This document shows, in pieces, positions 1-8,925 of a DNA stretch of 64,000 nucleotides; the stretch's first letter is position 1; each line of letters opens with the position of its first letter. This stretch comes from Nocardioides sp. NBC_00368 (GTDB lineage: Bacteria; Actinomycetota; Actinomycetes; Propionibacteriales; Nocardioidaceae). The DNA is taken from the NCBI RefSeq assembly GCF_036090055.1, contig NZ_CP107970.1, positions 1,304,501-1,368,500 on the forward strand. The letters are read 5' to 3'. Made by a program: the position numbers and the translations under genes. The notes under the pieces were generated by a model. That model did not search any database. It was not told where the DNA came from and was given only the letters and a program-made list of their open reading frames with translations.

Positions 1-794
1 GTGTCCTCAGATGCCTCGACGATCCTCGGGTATGCGTCGGCGTCTCCGAGCTCCGTCTCCGCGATCTCGGAGAGGGTGTCACCGGGCTCGACGACGTACG
101 TCGCGGTATCCTGAACCTCGACTTCAGGTGCTTCGTCGACCGGGATGAGCAGATCGGTGCCGGCGATGAGCCAGTCGGGCTGAGTCGCCAGGACCTCGCG
201 GTTGAGCTCCACAATCTCGGTGTAGCGGCTGCCCCGGCCGAGGTGTGTCTGTGCGATCTTCCAGAGGCTGTCACCGCGTTTGACCTGGTAGTGCTTGGTC
301 GTTCCATGGGGCGGGCCGGATGCCTCATAACTCTTCGTCAGAGCCGACGCAGTCCGTACCGGGCTGCTGACAGTCTCGGGCGACGGATCAACCTCCGCGG
401 CAGCGGTGGCGACGGGAACGTAGGTGTTGGCCGCCGGAGCGCCGGAGTGGGCTGAGGGGACAGTGATGAAGAGCAGCGCGGCGGTGGCAACCAGGTTGTT
501 CGCGGCGTTCTGGGGAAGCGTCAAGCCGGGGAGTCGTGGCGCGCGTAGGCCACGAACTTGAGACGGGATCGCGATGGCCACGGAGATGGTCCAGAGCCCC
601 CAGAACAACCAAGCGAGGGCCGTGATCACTTGGAGCAGGAGGGAGCCGTCATCGGGCATCATCAGTCGGTCCCGGGTGAACTGGGTGAAGTCAGGAACCG
701 CGTCGATCCGCAGCAGGAGGACCGGCGTGCCCGCGGTGAAGACGACGATCGCGATCGAGGCGATGAGTCCGCGGAGACGTACAGCGATATTCAT
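1..794 (-). CDS. LysM-domain membrane protein of the Tad-type operon (partial)
   Basis: Frame read leftwards from ATG at 794 and still open at the window edge, so the C-terminus is missing. The N-terminus (MNIAVRLRGLIASIAIVVFT) is a membrane segment, with a second near residues 55-75. Two LysM repeats follow: the first begins HYQVKRGDSLWKIAQ, the second YVVEPGDTLSEIAE. LysM binds peptidoglycan, so the protein probably anchors an envelope structure. Its start overlaps the stop of the TadG-like gene (ATGA), so it belongs to the same operon. Related actinobacterial proteins may carry a further C-terminal regulatory domain; that part cannot be seen here. Confidence 0.75.
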   Translation of the reverse strand, partial: MNIAVRLRGLIASIAIVVFTAGTPVLLLRIDAVPDFTQFTRDRLMMPDDGSLLLQVITALAWLFWGLWTISVAIAIPSQVRGLRAPRLPGLTLPQNAANNLVATAALLFITVPSAHSGAPAANTYVPVATAAAEVDPSPETVSSPVRTASALTKSYEASGPPHGTTKHYQVKRGDSLWKIAQTHLGRGSRYTEIVELNREVLATQPDWLIAGTDLLIPVDEAPEVEVQDTATYVVEPGDTLSEIAETELGDADAYPRIVEASED

Positions 795-1213
795 CGTGGG
801 ACGCCTCCTAGGCTGCGTACGAGATGGGCGGTGGCCTCACCGTGGACCTTGAGCTTGGTGAGGCCGATGATCCCGAGGAACTTCGTGTTGTAGGTGTCGT
901 TGGCCCTGACCACGATCCGGTTGCCGTCGCGGATCGAGACTGAGCCGCCGACGCCGGCAGCTGATAGGTACGCCTTCGCTGCCTGCCGTGCGGCCGCTGC
1001 GTCGATCCTGGCGTAGCGACCTTCCACGGCTGGCCCTGCTTGAACCTCTTGGCCGCCCGCCCGTGCAGCCTGGGCCGCGATGTCGTGAGTACGTTGCTGG
1101 GCGTGGACCTGGCCGCCGAGATCGACGGCGAGGCCGACCAAGGTGGTCATCGCGAAAGTGGCGGTGACCAGCCAAACCGACACTGAGCCGCGCTCGTCGG
1201 AGGTTCGACTCAC
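791..1213 (-). CDS. TadG-like pilus assembly protein
   Basis: 140 residues. An N-terminal DERGSVSVWLV motif is followed by one hydrophobic helix (about residues 15-35) and then AVDLGGQVHAQQ, the layout of TadG/TadE-type pseudopilins and actinobacterial Tad helper proteins. The remainder is a small extracytoplasmic domain. The start overlaps the upstream TadE-like stop by 4 nt and the stop overlaps the LysM gene start. The likely role is a minor pilin or assembly factor of a Tad pilus. The family assignment rests on the N-terminal signature and the neighbours. Confidence 0.75.
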   Translation of the reverse strand: MSRTSDERGSVSVWLVTATFAMTTLVGLAVDLGGQVHAQQRTHDIAAQAARAGGQEVQAGPAVEGRYARIDAAAARQAAKAYLSAAGVGGSVSIRDGNRIVVRANDTYNTKFLGIIGLTKLKVHGEATAHLVRSLGGVPR

Positions 1214-1650
1214 CGGGAATCACCTCGTTCGCGCCATTGGTCAAGCGGCGAGGTCATCGTGACGCGGATCGTTCGAGATCCTGGCACGCCCGGCGCCGAG
1301 AGATCGGACAGGTCGAGACGACAGATGACCGATGCTGAGACGGATCCCCGTTCTCCCACCGCCGTCCCGAAAGCGCGCGTGTCGATCCGCACCGCGACTG
1401 AGCGACACCGGATCCCTTGGTTGGCGAGATTCTCGCGAGCAGCCTGCTCGGCATCCCGGGCTGCGACGCCAGAAGAGCGAGCGATCGAAGCCGTCCGGGC
1501 GGCGTCCGCAGCAGCGGACTGCACGGCTTCGTGGGCCATAGCCGTACGCCCACCGAAGATGATCAGCCCGACGAACAAGGCGAATGCAGGGATGCCAACG
1601 GCGGCCTCGATCGTGGCAGACCCGCGCTCGTCTCGCGATGACGTGGTCAT
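1210..1650 (-). CDS. TadE-like minor pilin
   Basis: The ATG at 1650 is chosen because it forms an ATGA overlap with the preceding TadE stop; a longer frame upstream lies inside that gene. 146 residues. The N-terminal DERGSATIEAAVGIPAF motif has the prepilin-like Glu right after the small-residue cleavage site, then a transmembrane helix of about 20 residues. The periplasmic part has an alanine-rich helix (AAADAARTASIAR) followed by a beta-rich domain with one Cys. It probably acts as a pseudopilin in Tad pilus assembly. Confidence 0.75.
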   Translation of the reverse strand: MTTSSRDERGSATIEAAVGIPAFALFVGLIIFGGRTAMAHEAVQSAAADAARTASIARSSGVAARDAEQAARENLANQGIRCRSVAVRIDTRAFGTAVGERGSVSASVICRLDLSDLSAPGVPGSRTIRVTMTSPLDQWRERGDSR

Positions 1651-2045
1651 GGCGCCGTCAGCCTCTCGACTGTGACCGTCGCTTCCTGCCGTACCGTCGG
1701 CCTCCACCCCGGCAAGACGCTCAGGCTTCGCCCGGTGATCGTGACCGACGCGGTCGTAGCCGTTCGAGAAACCCGGACGTGGGTCGACTCCAACGCATCG
1801 CCACCGACGTCGGCAAGGTACGCCGCAGCCGCCCGGCTTCCGTCACCGGACGTGCCGTTCTCTGCGCCAGCGGCGCGGGCACCCTCCTGTGCTGCAGCGA
1901 TGGCGATCGTGCGCGCATGGAAGTACAACGCGGCCTGCATCCCCAGGAAGAGGACCGCGAAGAGTGCGGGCAGCAGGATGACCAGCTCGATCGAGGCAGC
2001 GCCTCGCTCGTCCGGGCGTCTCCTACCTGATCTTGCCGGACTCAC
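1647..2045 (-). CDS. tadE: TadE-family pilus assembly protein
   Basis: 132 residues from GTG at 2045, which overlaps the end of the Flp-like gene. DERGAASIELVILLPALFAVLFLG is a textbook TadE N-terminus: a short basic leader, the conserved Glu and a hydrophobic helix. It continues with QAALYFHARTIAIAAAQEGARAA, the usual TadE amphipathic helix, and a small soluble domain. The family forms minor pilins needed for Flp/Tad pilus biogenesis. Spacing and overlaps place it in the middle of the operon. Confidence 0.82.
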   Translation of the reverse strand: MSPARSGRRRPDERGAASIELVILLPALFAVLFLGMQAALYFHARTIAIAAAQEGARAAGAENGTSGDGSRAAAAYLADVGGDALESTHVRVSRTATTASVTITGRSLSVLPGWRPTVRQEATVTVERLTAP

Positions 2046-2268
2046 TGGTCACGAACGATCTGATGGCGGCGACGACGATCGCAACGATCGCGATGACCGC
2101 GACGGCCCAGAGCACGTTCTCGATGGTGACCGAGCCACGCTCGTCCCGCCGGAGTCTACTTCCGACGAAGTCGTCGAGTCGGAGGCGAGCGATGAGGAGG
2201 AGACCCAGGAGGGCCGTGGTGAGTCGGGGCATGAGCGTTCTCGATTCGTGTCGCAGGTAGCCATTCAT
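2023..2268 (-). CDS. Flp-like major pilin candidate
   Basis: 81 residues; ATG at 2268 overlaps the TadC stop. An internal Met at codon 13 is an alternative start. The segment DERGSVTIENVLWAVAVIAI carries a Gly/Ser processing site, a Glu and a hydrophobic helix, after which only about 15 residues remain. That short layout matches Flp-type pilin precursors, which form the Tad pilus shaft. No prepilin peptidase gene is visible in the window, so processing must rely on one encoded elsewhere. Confidence 0.65.
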   Translation of the reverse strand: MNGYLRHESRTLMPRLTTALLGLLLIARLRLDDFVGSRLRRDERGSVTIENVLWAVAVIAIVAIVVAAIRSFVTSESGKIR

Positions 2269-3167
2269 GTGGGCATGACCATCCGGAGAAGGGCAGGGGC
2301 AAGAAGCAGCCCCATGAAGACGACCCCGAGCAACGAGCTGGGAATCGACATGCGTTCACCCGTGGCGTTGGCCTCGGTGAGCTCGTCGTTGAGCATCGCG
2401 GTGCGCATCGCGTTCGACCGAGCGCGAAGGGTGGCGTAGACAGACGCGCCCTCCTCCCCGGACAGGCGCATGATGTCGGCGAAGTCGTCCAGCTCAGGCA
2501 GACCGAGCTCGACGCCGAGTGCATGAAGAGCATCCCAAGGTGGCAACCCCGACCATCGCGATCGGGTCAGTTCCTCGGAGAGCCGGGTGAAGACCCAGGA
2601 GGTGCAGACGTTCGCCGCGGCCTCCATCGATTGGCGTACGCCGGAGCCGGTGTTCCTCTCCAGAGCAACCATCTCGATGTACGCACCGAGTGCGCGGGTG
2701 AACTCCAGCCTGGCCTTCTTCGCGTCGTCCACGGCGTTGTAGTTGGGCAGGAAGAACATCAGCACCGCTAGCCCGATCGAGGCGACGATCGGGATCGTCC
2801 ATGGCAGCTCGATCCCGATCACGCCGAAGAACACGGTCAGCAGCGGTGGGATCGTCAACCCCAGCAATGCGAAGAGCAGCTTCTCGCCATAGAACCGAGC
2901 CAGCGAGATCCGCAGCAAGGCAAGCTCGCGGATCGGCGTACGCACCCAGATTCCCGGCGGGAGTACTCGAATCGCCCAGAGACCGAGACGCTCGGTCGTG
3001 CTGGTCGCCTCGTCCTGATGTTGGTTCTGTTGGACACGCGTGGGGGAGAGGCGTGCAAGAGCGTCCGCGAGATCGACATGCACGGGCAGCATCCATACGA
3101 AGAACATGTAGATACCGAGGCCGATGAAGCCACCGGAGATCATCGCGAGCAGGAGTCCGCTGGTCAT
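2265..3167 (-). CDS. tadC: TadC-like type II secretion F-domain protein
   Basis: ATG at 3167 is preferred (ATGA overlap with the TadB stop) over a longer frame running back to 3359. 300 residues. It has an N-terminal transmembrane helix (LLLAMISGGFIGLGIYMFFVW in part), two central helices near residues 110-150, a cytoplasmic T2SSF domain with the motif ALGAYIEMVALE, and a C-terminal helix (SLLGVVFMGLLLAPALL). TadC is an inner-membrane platform subunit that works with TadB and the TadA ATPase. Confidence 0.85.
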   Translation of the reverse strand: MTSGLLLAMISGGFIGLGIYMFFVWMLPVHVDLADALARLSPTRVQQNQHQDEATSTTERLGLWAIRVLPPGIWVRTPIRELALLRISLARFYGEKLLFALLGLTIPPLLTVFFGVIGIELPWTIPIVASIGLAVLMFFLPNYNAVDDAKKARLEFTRALGAYIEMVALERNTGSGVRQSMEAAANVCTSWVFTRLSEELTRSRWSGLPPWDALHALGVELGLPELDDFADIMRLSGEEGASVYATLRARSNAMRTAMLNDELTEANATGERMSIPSSLLGVVFMGLLLAPALLRMVMPT

Positions 3168-4015
3168 CGGACGTCCTTCGTGAACAGGCGAGGGAGCGGA
3201 CGGCCGTTGGCCATGCGCTTCATCCACACGAGGATGCCGACGTAGGCGCCCAGCAGAGTCGCGAGGATGACCTGGCCGAGCGGGGTGGCATATGGGTCGA
3301 CGTATGTGCCAGAGACTGCGAGCACGACGATAACTACCGCGCTGATGATGGTCACCCAACGCGCGGTCGCTCGAGGTTTGGCTCGGTCGGCTTCGACCTG
3401 TCGCCGAGCTCGTACGTCGGCAGCCACCGACTCCGCCAAGCCCTCCAGGACAGCCGCCAGACCTGCGCCGCGGCGCCGCGCGCCGAGGATCAGGTTCGCG
3501 GCGACCAAGTCTCCGGTGGCGTCATTGAGCTCATCAGCGAAAGCACGCAGCGCATCCTCCGTCGACCAGCGAGCACGCAACCGCGCTGCGAGCCGGTTTA
3601 CCTCGGCCACGATCGGTGCGGGAGTGGAGCGCAGCGTGGCGATGAGCGCCTGCTCGAGGCCCACCCCGACGGTGAGGACGCCAGACAAGGACCTCGTCCA
3701 CTCTTCCAACGCCTCCAGCCGCTGGATCTGGGTGGTGGCGCCGGCCGTCGACAGCAGCACTGGAAGGCCGATGCAGGCGGCAGGCGCCAGGACGAGCGCG
3801 AGGATCCAGCCAGTCACTTGCCAAGCAACGATCCCCAGCCCGAGGCCGCCGATCACCAGGAGTTGAGTACGTCGCGACATCTGACGGAGACGACGTACAA
3901 CACCCGAAGCCGACCTGGGTTGGTCGTTGACCGGGACAGGGCGGAGTCCAGCGATGAGGCCGATGAGGCCGGCGACCATCAGCGCACCGCCGAAAGCCGG
4001 AATGATAGGGGTCAT
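3164..4015 (-). CDS. tadB: TadB-like type II secretion F-domain protein
   Basis: 283 residues, ATG at 4015 overlapping the TadA stop. An N-terminal helix (FGGALMVAGLIGLIAG) is followed by two more around residues 50-85, a T2SSF cytoplasmic domain (EEWTRSLSGVLTVGVGLEQA) and two C-terminal helices. It pairs with TadC as the membrane platform of the pilus machine. The order TadA-TadB-TadC with 4-nt overlaps is the conserved tad core order. Confidence 0.87.
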   Translation of the reverse strand: MTPIIPAFGGALMVAGLIGLIAGLRPVPVNDQPRSASGVVRRLRQMSRRTQLLVIGGLGLGIVAWQVTGWILALVLAPAACIGLPVLLSTAGATTQIQRLEALEEWTRSLSGVLTVGVGLEQALIATLRSTPAPIVAEVNRLAARLRARWSTEDALRAFADELNDATGDLVAANLILGARRRGAGLAAVLEGLAESVAADVRARRQVEADRAKPRATARWVTIISAVVIVVLAVSGTYVDPYATPLGQVILATLLGAYVGILVWMKRMANGRPLPRLFTKDVR

Positions 4016-5514
4016 GACGGCCCTCTTCCGAAGGAGTCGACGCTCCGCTGGCCAGCGAGATAGCCGGCCAGGTCGAAGCCGTAGTCAGACAGCACGCGGT
4101 ACTCATCGGGAAGAACGGTGGGCACCGCCGTGCCGCTGGCGTCCGGCGCGAAGACGTGTGTCGTGGCGTACCCGGTCTCTCGCTCGCCGGGTGCGATGGC
4201 GATGATCTCGGCGACCCGACGGGTACGTTGAAAGGCGCCATTCTCGCTTCGAGTGTCGAGATCGAGCTGGACGATCAGGTCGACGGTGGCGGCCAACTTG
4301 GACGTCGCGAGCTCTTGGGTCACATGAGCGCCTGCCTCCATGGCGCAGGTGACGAGCTTGCGTACGGCGGCGACGGCGTCCGAGGCGTGGGTGGTGGAGA
4401 TGGAGCCGGTGCCGGATTCCATCGCCTTGATCATGGCCCAGATCTCCTTGCCGCGGACCTCGCCGACGATCTGGCGCGAGAGGTTGAACCGGAAGGAGTC
4501 GACAAGCGCCTCGTCGATGGTGAACTCGCCAGCCTGGCGCCCGTCGGCTCCGCGTTCGCCGGAGCCGGGGCGGGCCTCCCAGGCGTGCACGATCCAGTGC
4601 CGGTCACGGAGCTGGTGCAGATGCAGTTCGTATTCGGTCTCGAAGGTGCCGATCGCCTCGATGGGGTCGATCTCCGCGCAGAGCGCGCGAACGAGTGTCG
4701 TCTTGCCCGCACCTTGCGCGCCGGAGACCACGATCGACTTCCGCGCGCGGACCGCAGCACGAAGGAAGGACGCCGCAACCGGGGTGAGCATCTGCCGATC
4801 GACGAGCTCGTCGAGAGTGATCTCCATCAGGCGGTGACGACGGATCACCACCGAGGGCCGCGGGGTCACCCACGCGGCGGCGGCAAGGCGCGACCCGTCG
4901 TCCAGACGAAGATGGAGTCGCGGCTGTGCCTCGGAGAACCCACGAGCGTTGACCTCGCTGCGCGAGGCCAGGAAGACGAGGAAGTCCTTCAGCTCGTCGT
5001 CGGAGTCCGCTACGGCCGGGCCGACTTCGATCGATCCGTCGACGAGCTCGAGCAGCACGTGGTCGTAGCCGGTGATGATGATGTTCTCGACCCGATCGTC
5101 GTCCACCAGCGGCTGGAGGCGTCCGAGGCGGAAGAGTGAGTCGAAAACCGCCTGTGCCATGGATTGTTGGTGGGCCAGCGTCCAGGACGAATCTCCAGCA
5201 TCGACCGCGTCTGCCATCGCCGCCTCTATCAGGTCGAGCACGATGGATCGGCCCAACTGTTCTTGAGCGGGCCTGTCCAGGCCGCCTCGCTCAGCGGCAA
5301 CCGCCTGACTGAGCTGCTCGGATGCCTGAGCACGCAGCGCAGCGACAAGCGACCAGTCGACGCCCGACCCGGCGCTCGGTCCCGAGGGCGTCGCGACAGG
5401 AGAAGTTACCGCGCGCAGGGTTGGCGCAGGATCGGCAAAGAACGGCAGCCGAGATGGGTCGGGCGCTTCGGCATTCGTCGGCGAGAAGATGTGGCCGTTG
5501 CGGGGGTGGTTCAT
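4012..5514 (-). CDS. tadA: TadA/CpaF secretion ATPase
   Basis: 500 residues. Walker A SGAQGAGKTTLVRAL lies near residue 265, followed by the Asp-box segment (FETEYELHLHQL) and the Walker B/His-box region around FRFNLSRQIVGEVRGKE and STTHASDA. The N-terminal 60 residues are Pro/Ala-rich and variable. This is a VirB11/GspE superfamily ATPase that powers pilin extrusion through TadB/TadC. The start overlaps the TadZ-like stop by 4 nt. This is the strongest single piece of evidence for the Tad system. Confidence 0.93.
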   Translation of the reverse strand: MNHPRNGHIFSPTNAEAPDPSRLPFFADPAPTLRAVTSPVATPSGPSAGSGVDWSLVAALRAQASEQLSQAVAAERGGLDRPAQEQLGRSIVLDLIEAAMADAVDAGDSSWTLAHQQSMAQAVFDSLFRLGRLQPLVDDDRVENIIITGYDHVLLELVDGSIEVGPAVADSDDELKDFLVFLASRSEVNARGFSEAQPRLHLRLDDGSRLAAAAWVTPRPSVVIRRHRLMEITLDELVDRQMLTPVAASFLRAAVRARKSIVVSGAQGAGKTTLVRALCAEIDPIEAIGTFETEYELHLHQLRDRHWIVHAWEARPGSGERGADGRQAGEFTIDEALVDSFRFNLSRQIVGEVRGKEIWAMIKAMESGTGSISTTHASDAVAAVRKLVTCAMEAGAHVTQELATSKLAATVDLIVQLDLDTRSENGAFQRTRRVAEIIAIAPGERETGYATTHVFAPDASGTAVPTVLPDEYRVLSDYGFDLAGYLAGQRSVDSFGRGPS

Positions 5515-6278
5515 CGGAGCCCGTCCTCGACGAGCTGGGACCGGCTGTGCGCGATGTTGGCTTGGATCGCCTCGACCACGGCGAGCATTCCACGGGCGTA
5601 CGCACTCGTCTCGAAGCGCGCGGGCGGAGCAGCACCATCGTGATAGACCGCTGCGGCCACCGGGTCGTCGGGAAGGGCAGCGACGACGGGCAGTCCGATC
5701 ACCTTGCTCACCTCGGACGCCCGGTAGGGCTTGCTCTCGCCGATGAGCAGGGCTCCTGGCTGTCGCCAGCCGATACCGGGCTCACGTGCAGTCTCTGCCC
5801 AGGACTTGGTGCCTGCGAGCGACGCCAGCGACGAACGCGTCAGCAGCAGCGTGAGGTCGGCGCCAGCGATCAACGGTTCAGGAGAACCGGCAACGCCGAG
5901 TCGGCCAGCATCGACGATAACGTCCTGACCGGACGACTCCAGCTCCGCCAGAGCAGTGATGAGGGAGTCCCAGAGCCCGCGAAGTCCCGTGGCTTGCGTG
6001 TGAGACCTCGTCCCGGCGAGGAACGAGACCGAGGTGTCACCGATCCGCTGGACGACGGTGGGGAGTGCGTCGGCAACGCCGCTCGATGCGAGAGCAAGCT
6101 CAACGAGTCCGGTCTGATAGCTCCACGCTCCTCGGAAGAACCCTGCGAGGACGCCTGACGCGCCGGTCGGGTCTGCTTCGACGAGCAGCACCGGGCGGGG
6201 CCACGCGATAGCGAGGCCGATTGATGTGGTCGTGACGCCCGGTGAGGCGAACGCGGAGGTGAGCGTGATGACGGCCAT
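5511..6278 (-). CDS. TadZ/CpaE-like ParA-family protein with a degenerate P-loop
   Basis: 255 residues. The N-terminus MAVITLTSAFASPGVTTTS is shaped like a MinD/ParA deviant P-loop, but SPGVTTTS lacks the catalytic Gly-Lys pair, so ATP hydrolysis may be lost. A central DVIVDAGRLG resembles the second ParA motif. In Tad systems TadZ/CpaE localises the apparatus to a pole or site. It lies between the SAF-domain gene and tadA, as expected for CpaE. The role is inferred from fold-like motifs and position. Confidence 0.72.
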   Translation of the reverse strand: MAVITLTSAFASPGVTTTSIGLAIAWPRPVLLVEADPTGASGVLAGFFRGAWSYQTGLVELALASSGVADALPTVVQRIGDTSVSFLAGTRSHTQATGLRGLWDSLITALAELESSGQDVIVDAGRLGVAGSPEPLIAGADLTLLLTRSSLASLAGTKSWAETAREPGIGWRQPGALLIGESKPYRASEVSKVIGLPVVAALPDDPVAAAVYHDGAAPPARFETSAYARGMLAVVEAIQANIAHSRSQLVEDGLR

Positions 6279-6952
6279 CAGGGTGCCTCCGGGTCGAGCA
6301 CGATCCCTACGTTTCCGGATGCAGCCCTCGACGCGAGCACCGGCGCATCGGCGTACGGCACGAGCACGTCGACAAGGAACATCCCCGATGTATCGTCAGC
6401 TCGAGCAGCCACTACCTCCGCCTCGGTGAACTCCGGTGTTCCTGCCGGAGCCTCGGCACCCTCGGCCGGTGTAACGACCACGCGCACGCGGTCGCCCGTT
6501 CGAAGGTTCACCGCAGGGGAATGGGAGGTTGCAAGCGCCAGACCGACCACCGACATGCCGTCAGGAGGCATCGGTGAGGAGGTCGTGGCTTCCTCGGTGA
6601 GCAACGCACCCGCCGCGATGTCGAGCCCCGCCTTCTTGCCGATGACATCGCCGTAGGACGATCCCGGCAGCGCCTCGAGTGCAGGGTCGGCACTGATCTG
6701 GATCCGCTTGATGTCGTCAGCCTCGATGAGGCTTCCGCGCTCGATCGTGTGGCGGGCGACCAACACATCCTGAGTGTCGGTGGTGGCGAGCCAGGCCCAG
6801 CCGGTGACGATCGCTCCGACGGCAACTGCTGCGGCCGCACCAAGGATCATTCCGGGGCGACGCCGAAGCTTGGGAGGTGGCATCGGTTGCGGTCTGGCCG
6901 TGACTTGGTCGATGTCCACGACCTGGGTATTGCTCTTGCTGGTCTTGCTCAT
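6278..6952 (-). CDS. SAF-domain protein, CpaB/RcpC-like
   Basis: 224 residues. A Pro/Arg-rich cytoplasmic head (about 1-32) and a transmembrane helix (MILGAAAAVAVGAIVTGWAW) precede an extracytoplasmic SAF domain (DVLVARHTIERGSLIEADDI) near residues 60-125. SAF domains of CpaB/RcpC-type proteins contact peptidoglycan or stabilise the pilus channel. The stop codon abuts the start of the TadZ-like gene. Confidence 0.75.
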   Translation of the reverse strand: MSKTSKSNTQVVDIDQVTARPQPMPPPKLRRRPGMILGAAAAVAVGAIVTGWAWLATTDTQDVLVARHTIERGSLIEADDIKRIQISADPALEALPGSSYGDVIGKKAGLDIAAGALLTEEATTSSPMPPDGMSVVGLALATSHSPAVNLRTGDRVRVVVTPAEGAEAPAGTPEFTEAEVVAARADDTSGMFLVDVLVPYADAPVLASRAASGNVGIVLDPEAP

Positions 6953-6982
6953 CTCGCGGTGCCTCTCAAACTCGACAGATGC

Positions 6983-7960
6983 TCAGTTCACGAGCACCTG
7001 GGCCTCTCCGACCGCGATCTGCACCGAACGGAACAGTCCATTCAGCCGGATGGTCCCGGTCTGCCCTGCGCCCGTCCACTGCACAACCCACGCCGACGTC
7101 GCTGTCACCGTGTAGGTCTTGCCAGGTTCGTGCGCGCTGCTCTTGCGGTAGACGTGTCCGCAGTCGGGCGACGCCTTCTTTCCGAATTCGGGCCTGTAGG
7201 CGGTACCAGGACCGTTGCAGACGATGGAGGTTCCGTCGCCCATGTCCCAGGTGATCGAGTGCACTCGCGCCGTCGCGCTCACCGTGATCCCGCCAGCGCT
7301 CGCGGATGCCGTTGCCGGGCCGTACGTGTGCCGGTCGGGATGCCTGGCCCACATCCACACCGGCATCCCGACCAAGCCGACGTTGTCTTGCCCGGGCTTC
7401 GGCGCGATCCCGATGTCGATGGCTGCCAGGTCGAGTTGATCGACGGCCAGCTGCGCGACTTCACGCGGAGTCGGTCCGGCGGCCGCACCGGCCGGCGGGT
7501 CTGCCGCCCAGATGTAGATCAGCAGTGAGGTCTGCGGTTGGAAGCAGCTGTAAACCGCGCCGTCGCCGGGCTCGTGGCCCCTCCACGCCGGGTCGCCAGC
7601 GGGCGGCGGTGGGTCAGCGACCTCCAGATAGCAGCCGTAGGTGTTGCTCCACGTCCCGTACGGGCTCGTGCAGTCCACCGGTCCGGCAGTTCCTGGTGCG
7701 CCCTGCTTCGCGGGGTCCCAGTAGCAGGGGTTGCCAGAGCCGGTGTCCTTTGGCCCGTCATCAACGGGTGCGGCGTTTCCACCTCCACCTCCACCTCCAC
7801 TCCCGCCACCACCAGGGGCGTCAGCCCAGATCTTGCACTGACCAGTTGCGGCATCCACCTGCTCACAGACGGTGTCGGCGTACGTCCGCCCAGTCCCGAG
7901 GAAGACGATGGTGGCGGAGATGAGAAGTATGGGGAGGGAGTGCCTCAGGATCCTTTGCAT
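6983..7960 (-). CDS. Secreted Gly-rich protein with a PKD-like domain
   Basis: 325 residues. A signal peptide (about 1-28, SLPILLISATIVFLGTG) is followed by a Cys-containing segment, a glycine-rich linker (GGGGSGGGGGGG, about 51-62) and a C-terminal beta-rich region with ITWDMGDGTSIVCNGPGTAY and GKTYTVTATSAWVVQW, typical of PKD-like folds. The start lies inside the end of the upstream lipoprotein gene. Similar proteins accompany Tad-like clusters on actinobacterial mobile elements; a surface or pilus-associated role is an inference. Confidence 0.68.
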   Translation of the reverse strand: MQRILRHSLPILLISATIVFLGTGRTYADTVCEQVDAATGQCKIWADAPGGGGSGGGGGGGNAAPVDDGPKDTGSGNPCYWDPAKQGAPGTAGPVDCTSPYGTWSNTYGCYLEVADPPPPAGDPAWRGHEPGDGAVYSCFQPQTSLLIYIWAADPPAGAAAGPTPREVAQLAVDQLDLAAIDIGIAPKPGQDNVGLVGMPVWMWARHPDRHTYGPATASASAGGITVSATARVHSITWDMGDGTSIVCNGPGTAYRPEFGKKASPDCGHVYRKSSAHEPGKTYTVTATSAWVVQWTGAGQTGTIRLNGLFRSVQIAVGEAQVLVN

Positions 7961-8562
7961 GGCGTCTGCTTGAGGTCGTGGCCGGACGCGACGCGCCAGC
8001 CTCCGGTGGGGTCGTCGGACCAGCGGTAGTTGGCCACGAGGAAGCGGGTCCAGCCGGTGTCGGGCCGGCTGGCGGCGACGATAGATTTCCCGCTCTTGTC
8101 GAGCACATCAACATCGGTCACGTCCCAGCACACGTCGACGATGACGGTGGGGACCTTCCCAGCGGACGGGTTGGAGTTGTCGAGGCTGACCGACTGAGCC
8201 TTGACGACCGCGAGCTGAGTGTCGCCAGTCTGCCGGTGACCCTTCTTCCGTTCGTCCTCGAGGTAGAGAGTGTCCGCGGTGAGCTGCTTGCTCACCGCCA
8301 CCTTCTCCATCGACTTCAGCGAACCGTCGCCGTCCTGGCGCAGGGAGTCGAGAGTTCCGTAGTAGTCACGGAGCTTCTCGGTCGCCGCCTCGACTGCAGC
8401 TTCCGACGTGGACGTCGGCTTCGACGAGGTAGGCGGCCGTTTGGTCGACTCCCCGGTGTCCGACGTCGGGTCCGTGGATGGCGTTTGGGCACAGCCGACA
8501 GCGACGGCGAACAGTAGAACTGCTGTCGTGGCTCTCAGGACTCGTCGAGAATTCCTCATCAT
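7945..8562 (-). CDS. Secreted lipoprotein, first gene of the Tad-type operon
   Basis: 205 residues. The N-terminus MMRNSRRVLRATTAVLLFAV continues to AVGCAQTP, a lipobox with Cys at about residue 24, so the mature protein is lipid-anchored. A Ser/Thr/Pro-rich tether (about 27-53) leads to a globular domain resembling the NTF2-like/SnoaL shape (DYYGTLDSLRQDG, then VIVDVCWDVTDVDVLD), seen in accessory lipoproteins of actinobacterial secretion or conjugation loci. The fold call is tentative. The frame overlaps the next gene by 16 nt. Confidence 0.65.
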   Translation of the reverse strand: MMRNSRRVLRATTAVLLFAVAVGCAQTPSTDPTSDTGESTKRPPTSSKPTSTSEAAVEAATEKLRDYYGTLDSLRQDGDGSLKSMEKVAVSKQLTADTLYLEDERKKGHRQTGDTQLAVVKAQSVSLDNSNPSAGKVPTVIVDVCWDVTDVDVLDKSGKSIVAASRPDTGWTRFLVANYRWSDDPTGGWRVASGHDLKQTPCKGS

Positions 8563-8925
8563 CGGTTACGGTCTCCCTCCGCGTGGGAGGACTTTGACCT
8601 TGCCGCTCCACCCAAGCCAGGGCTGACAAAGTCAAGGTCCCATTACTTCACTGAAACGGCATGAAGCGCAACGTTTTCGTAAAATCGGGACTGGCGCGTA
8701 TGGTCCTATCCCTCCTATCGTCGCGACCTCAACCTTGCCGCACCTACCTCCTCGGGTGGCTCACCGCGGTTACATGGACACCGAGGAGGAACGCGCGTTT
8801 CCGCAGGTCAGATGCCTTCCTGGGCCAATTCCTGTTTGACGTCGATGACGTGTCGCATGCACGCACTCGGATCAGTGAGGTAGCGGCGCGGGGGAGCCGA
8901 TCGCCGGTCGGCACGTCATTCGAGG
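8563..8925. other. Intergenic region upstream of the Tad-type operon
   Basis: About 360 bp without a convincing gene. It must hold the promoter of the leftward operon. A 7-bp inverted repeat (GACTTTG near 8589 and CAAAGTC near 8627) flanks a 35-nt spacer just upstream of the lipoprotein gene and could be an operator or hairpin. A weak + strand frame (8661-9041) runs antisense into the neighbouring gene and lacks protein-like features. Confidence 0.4.
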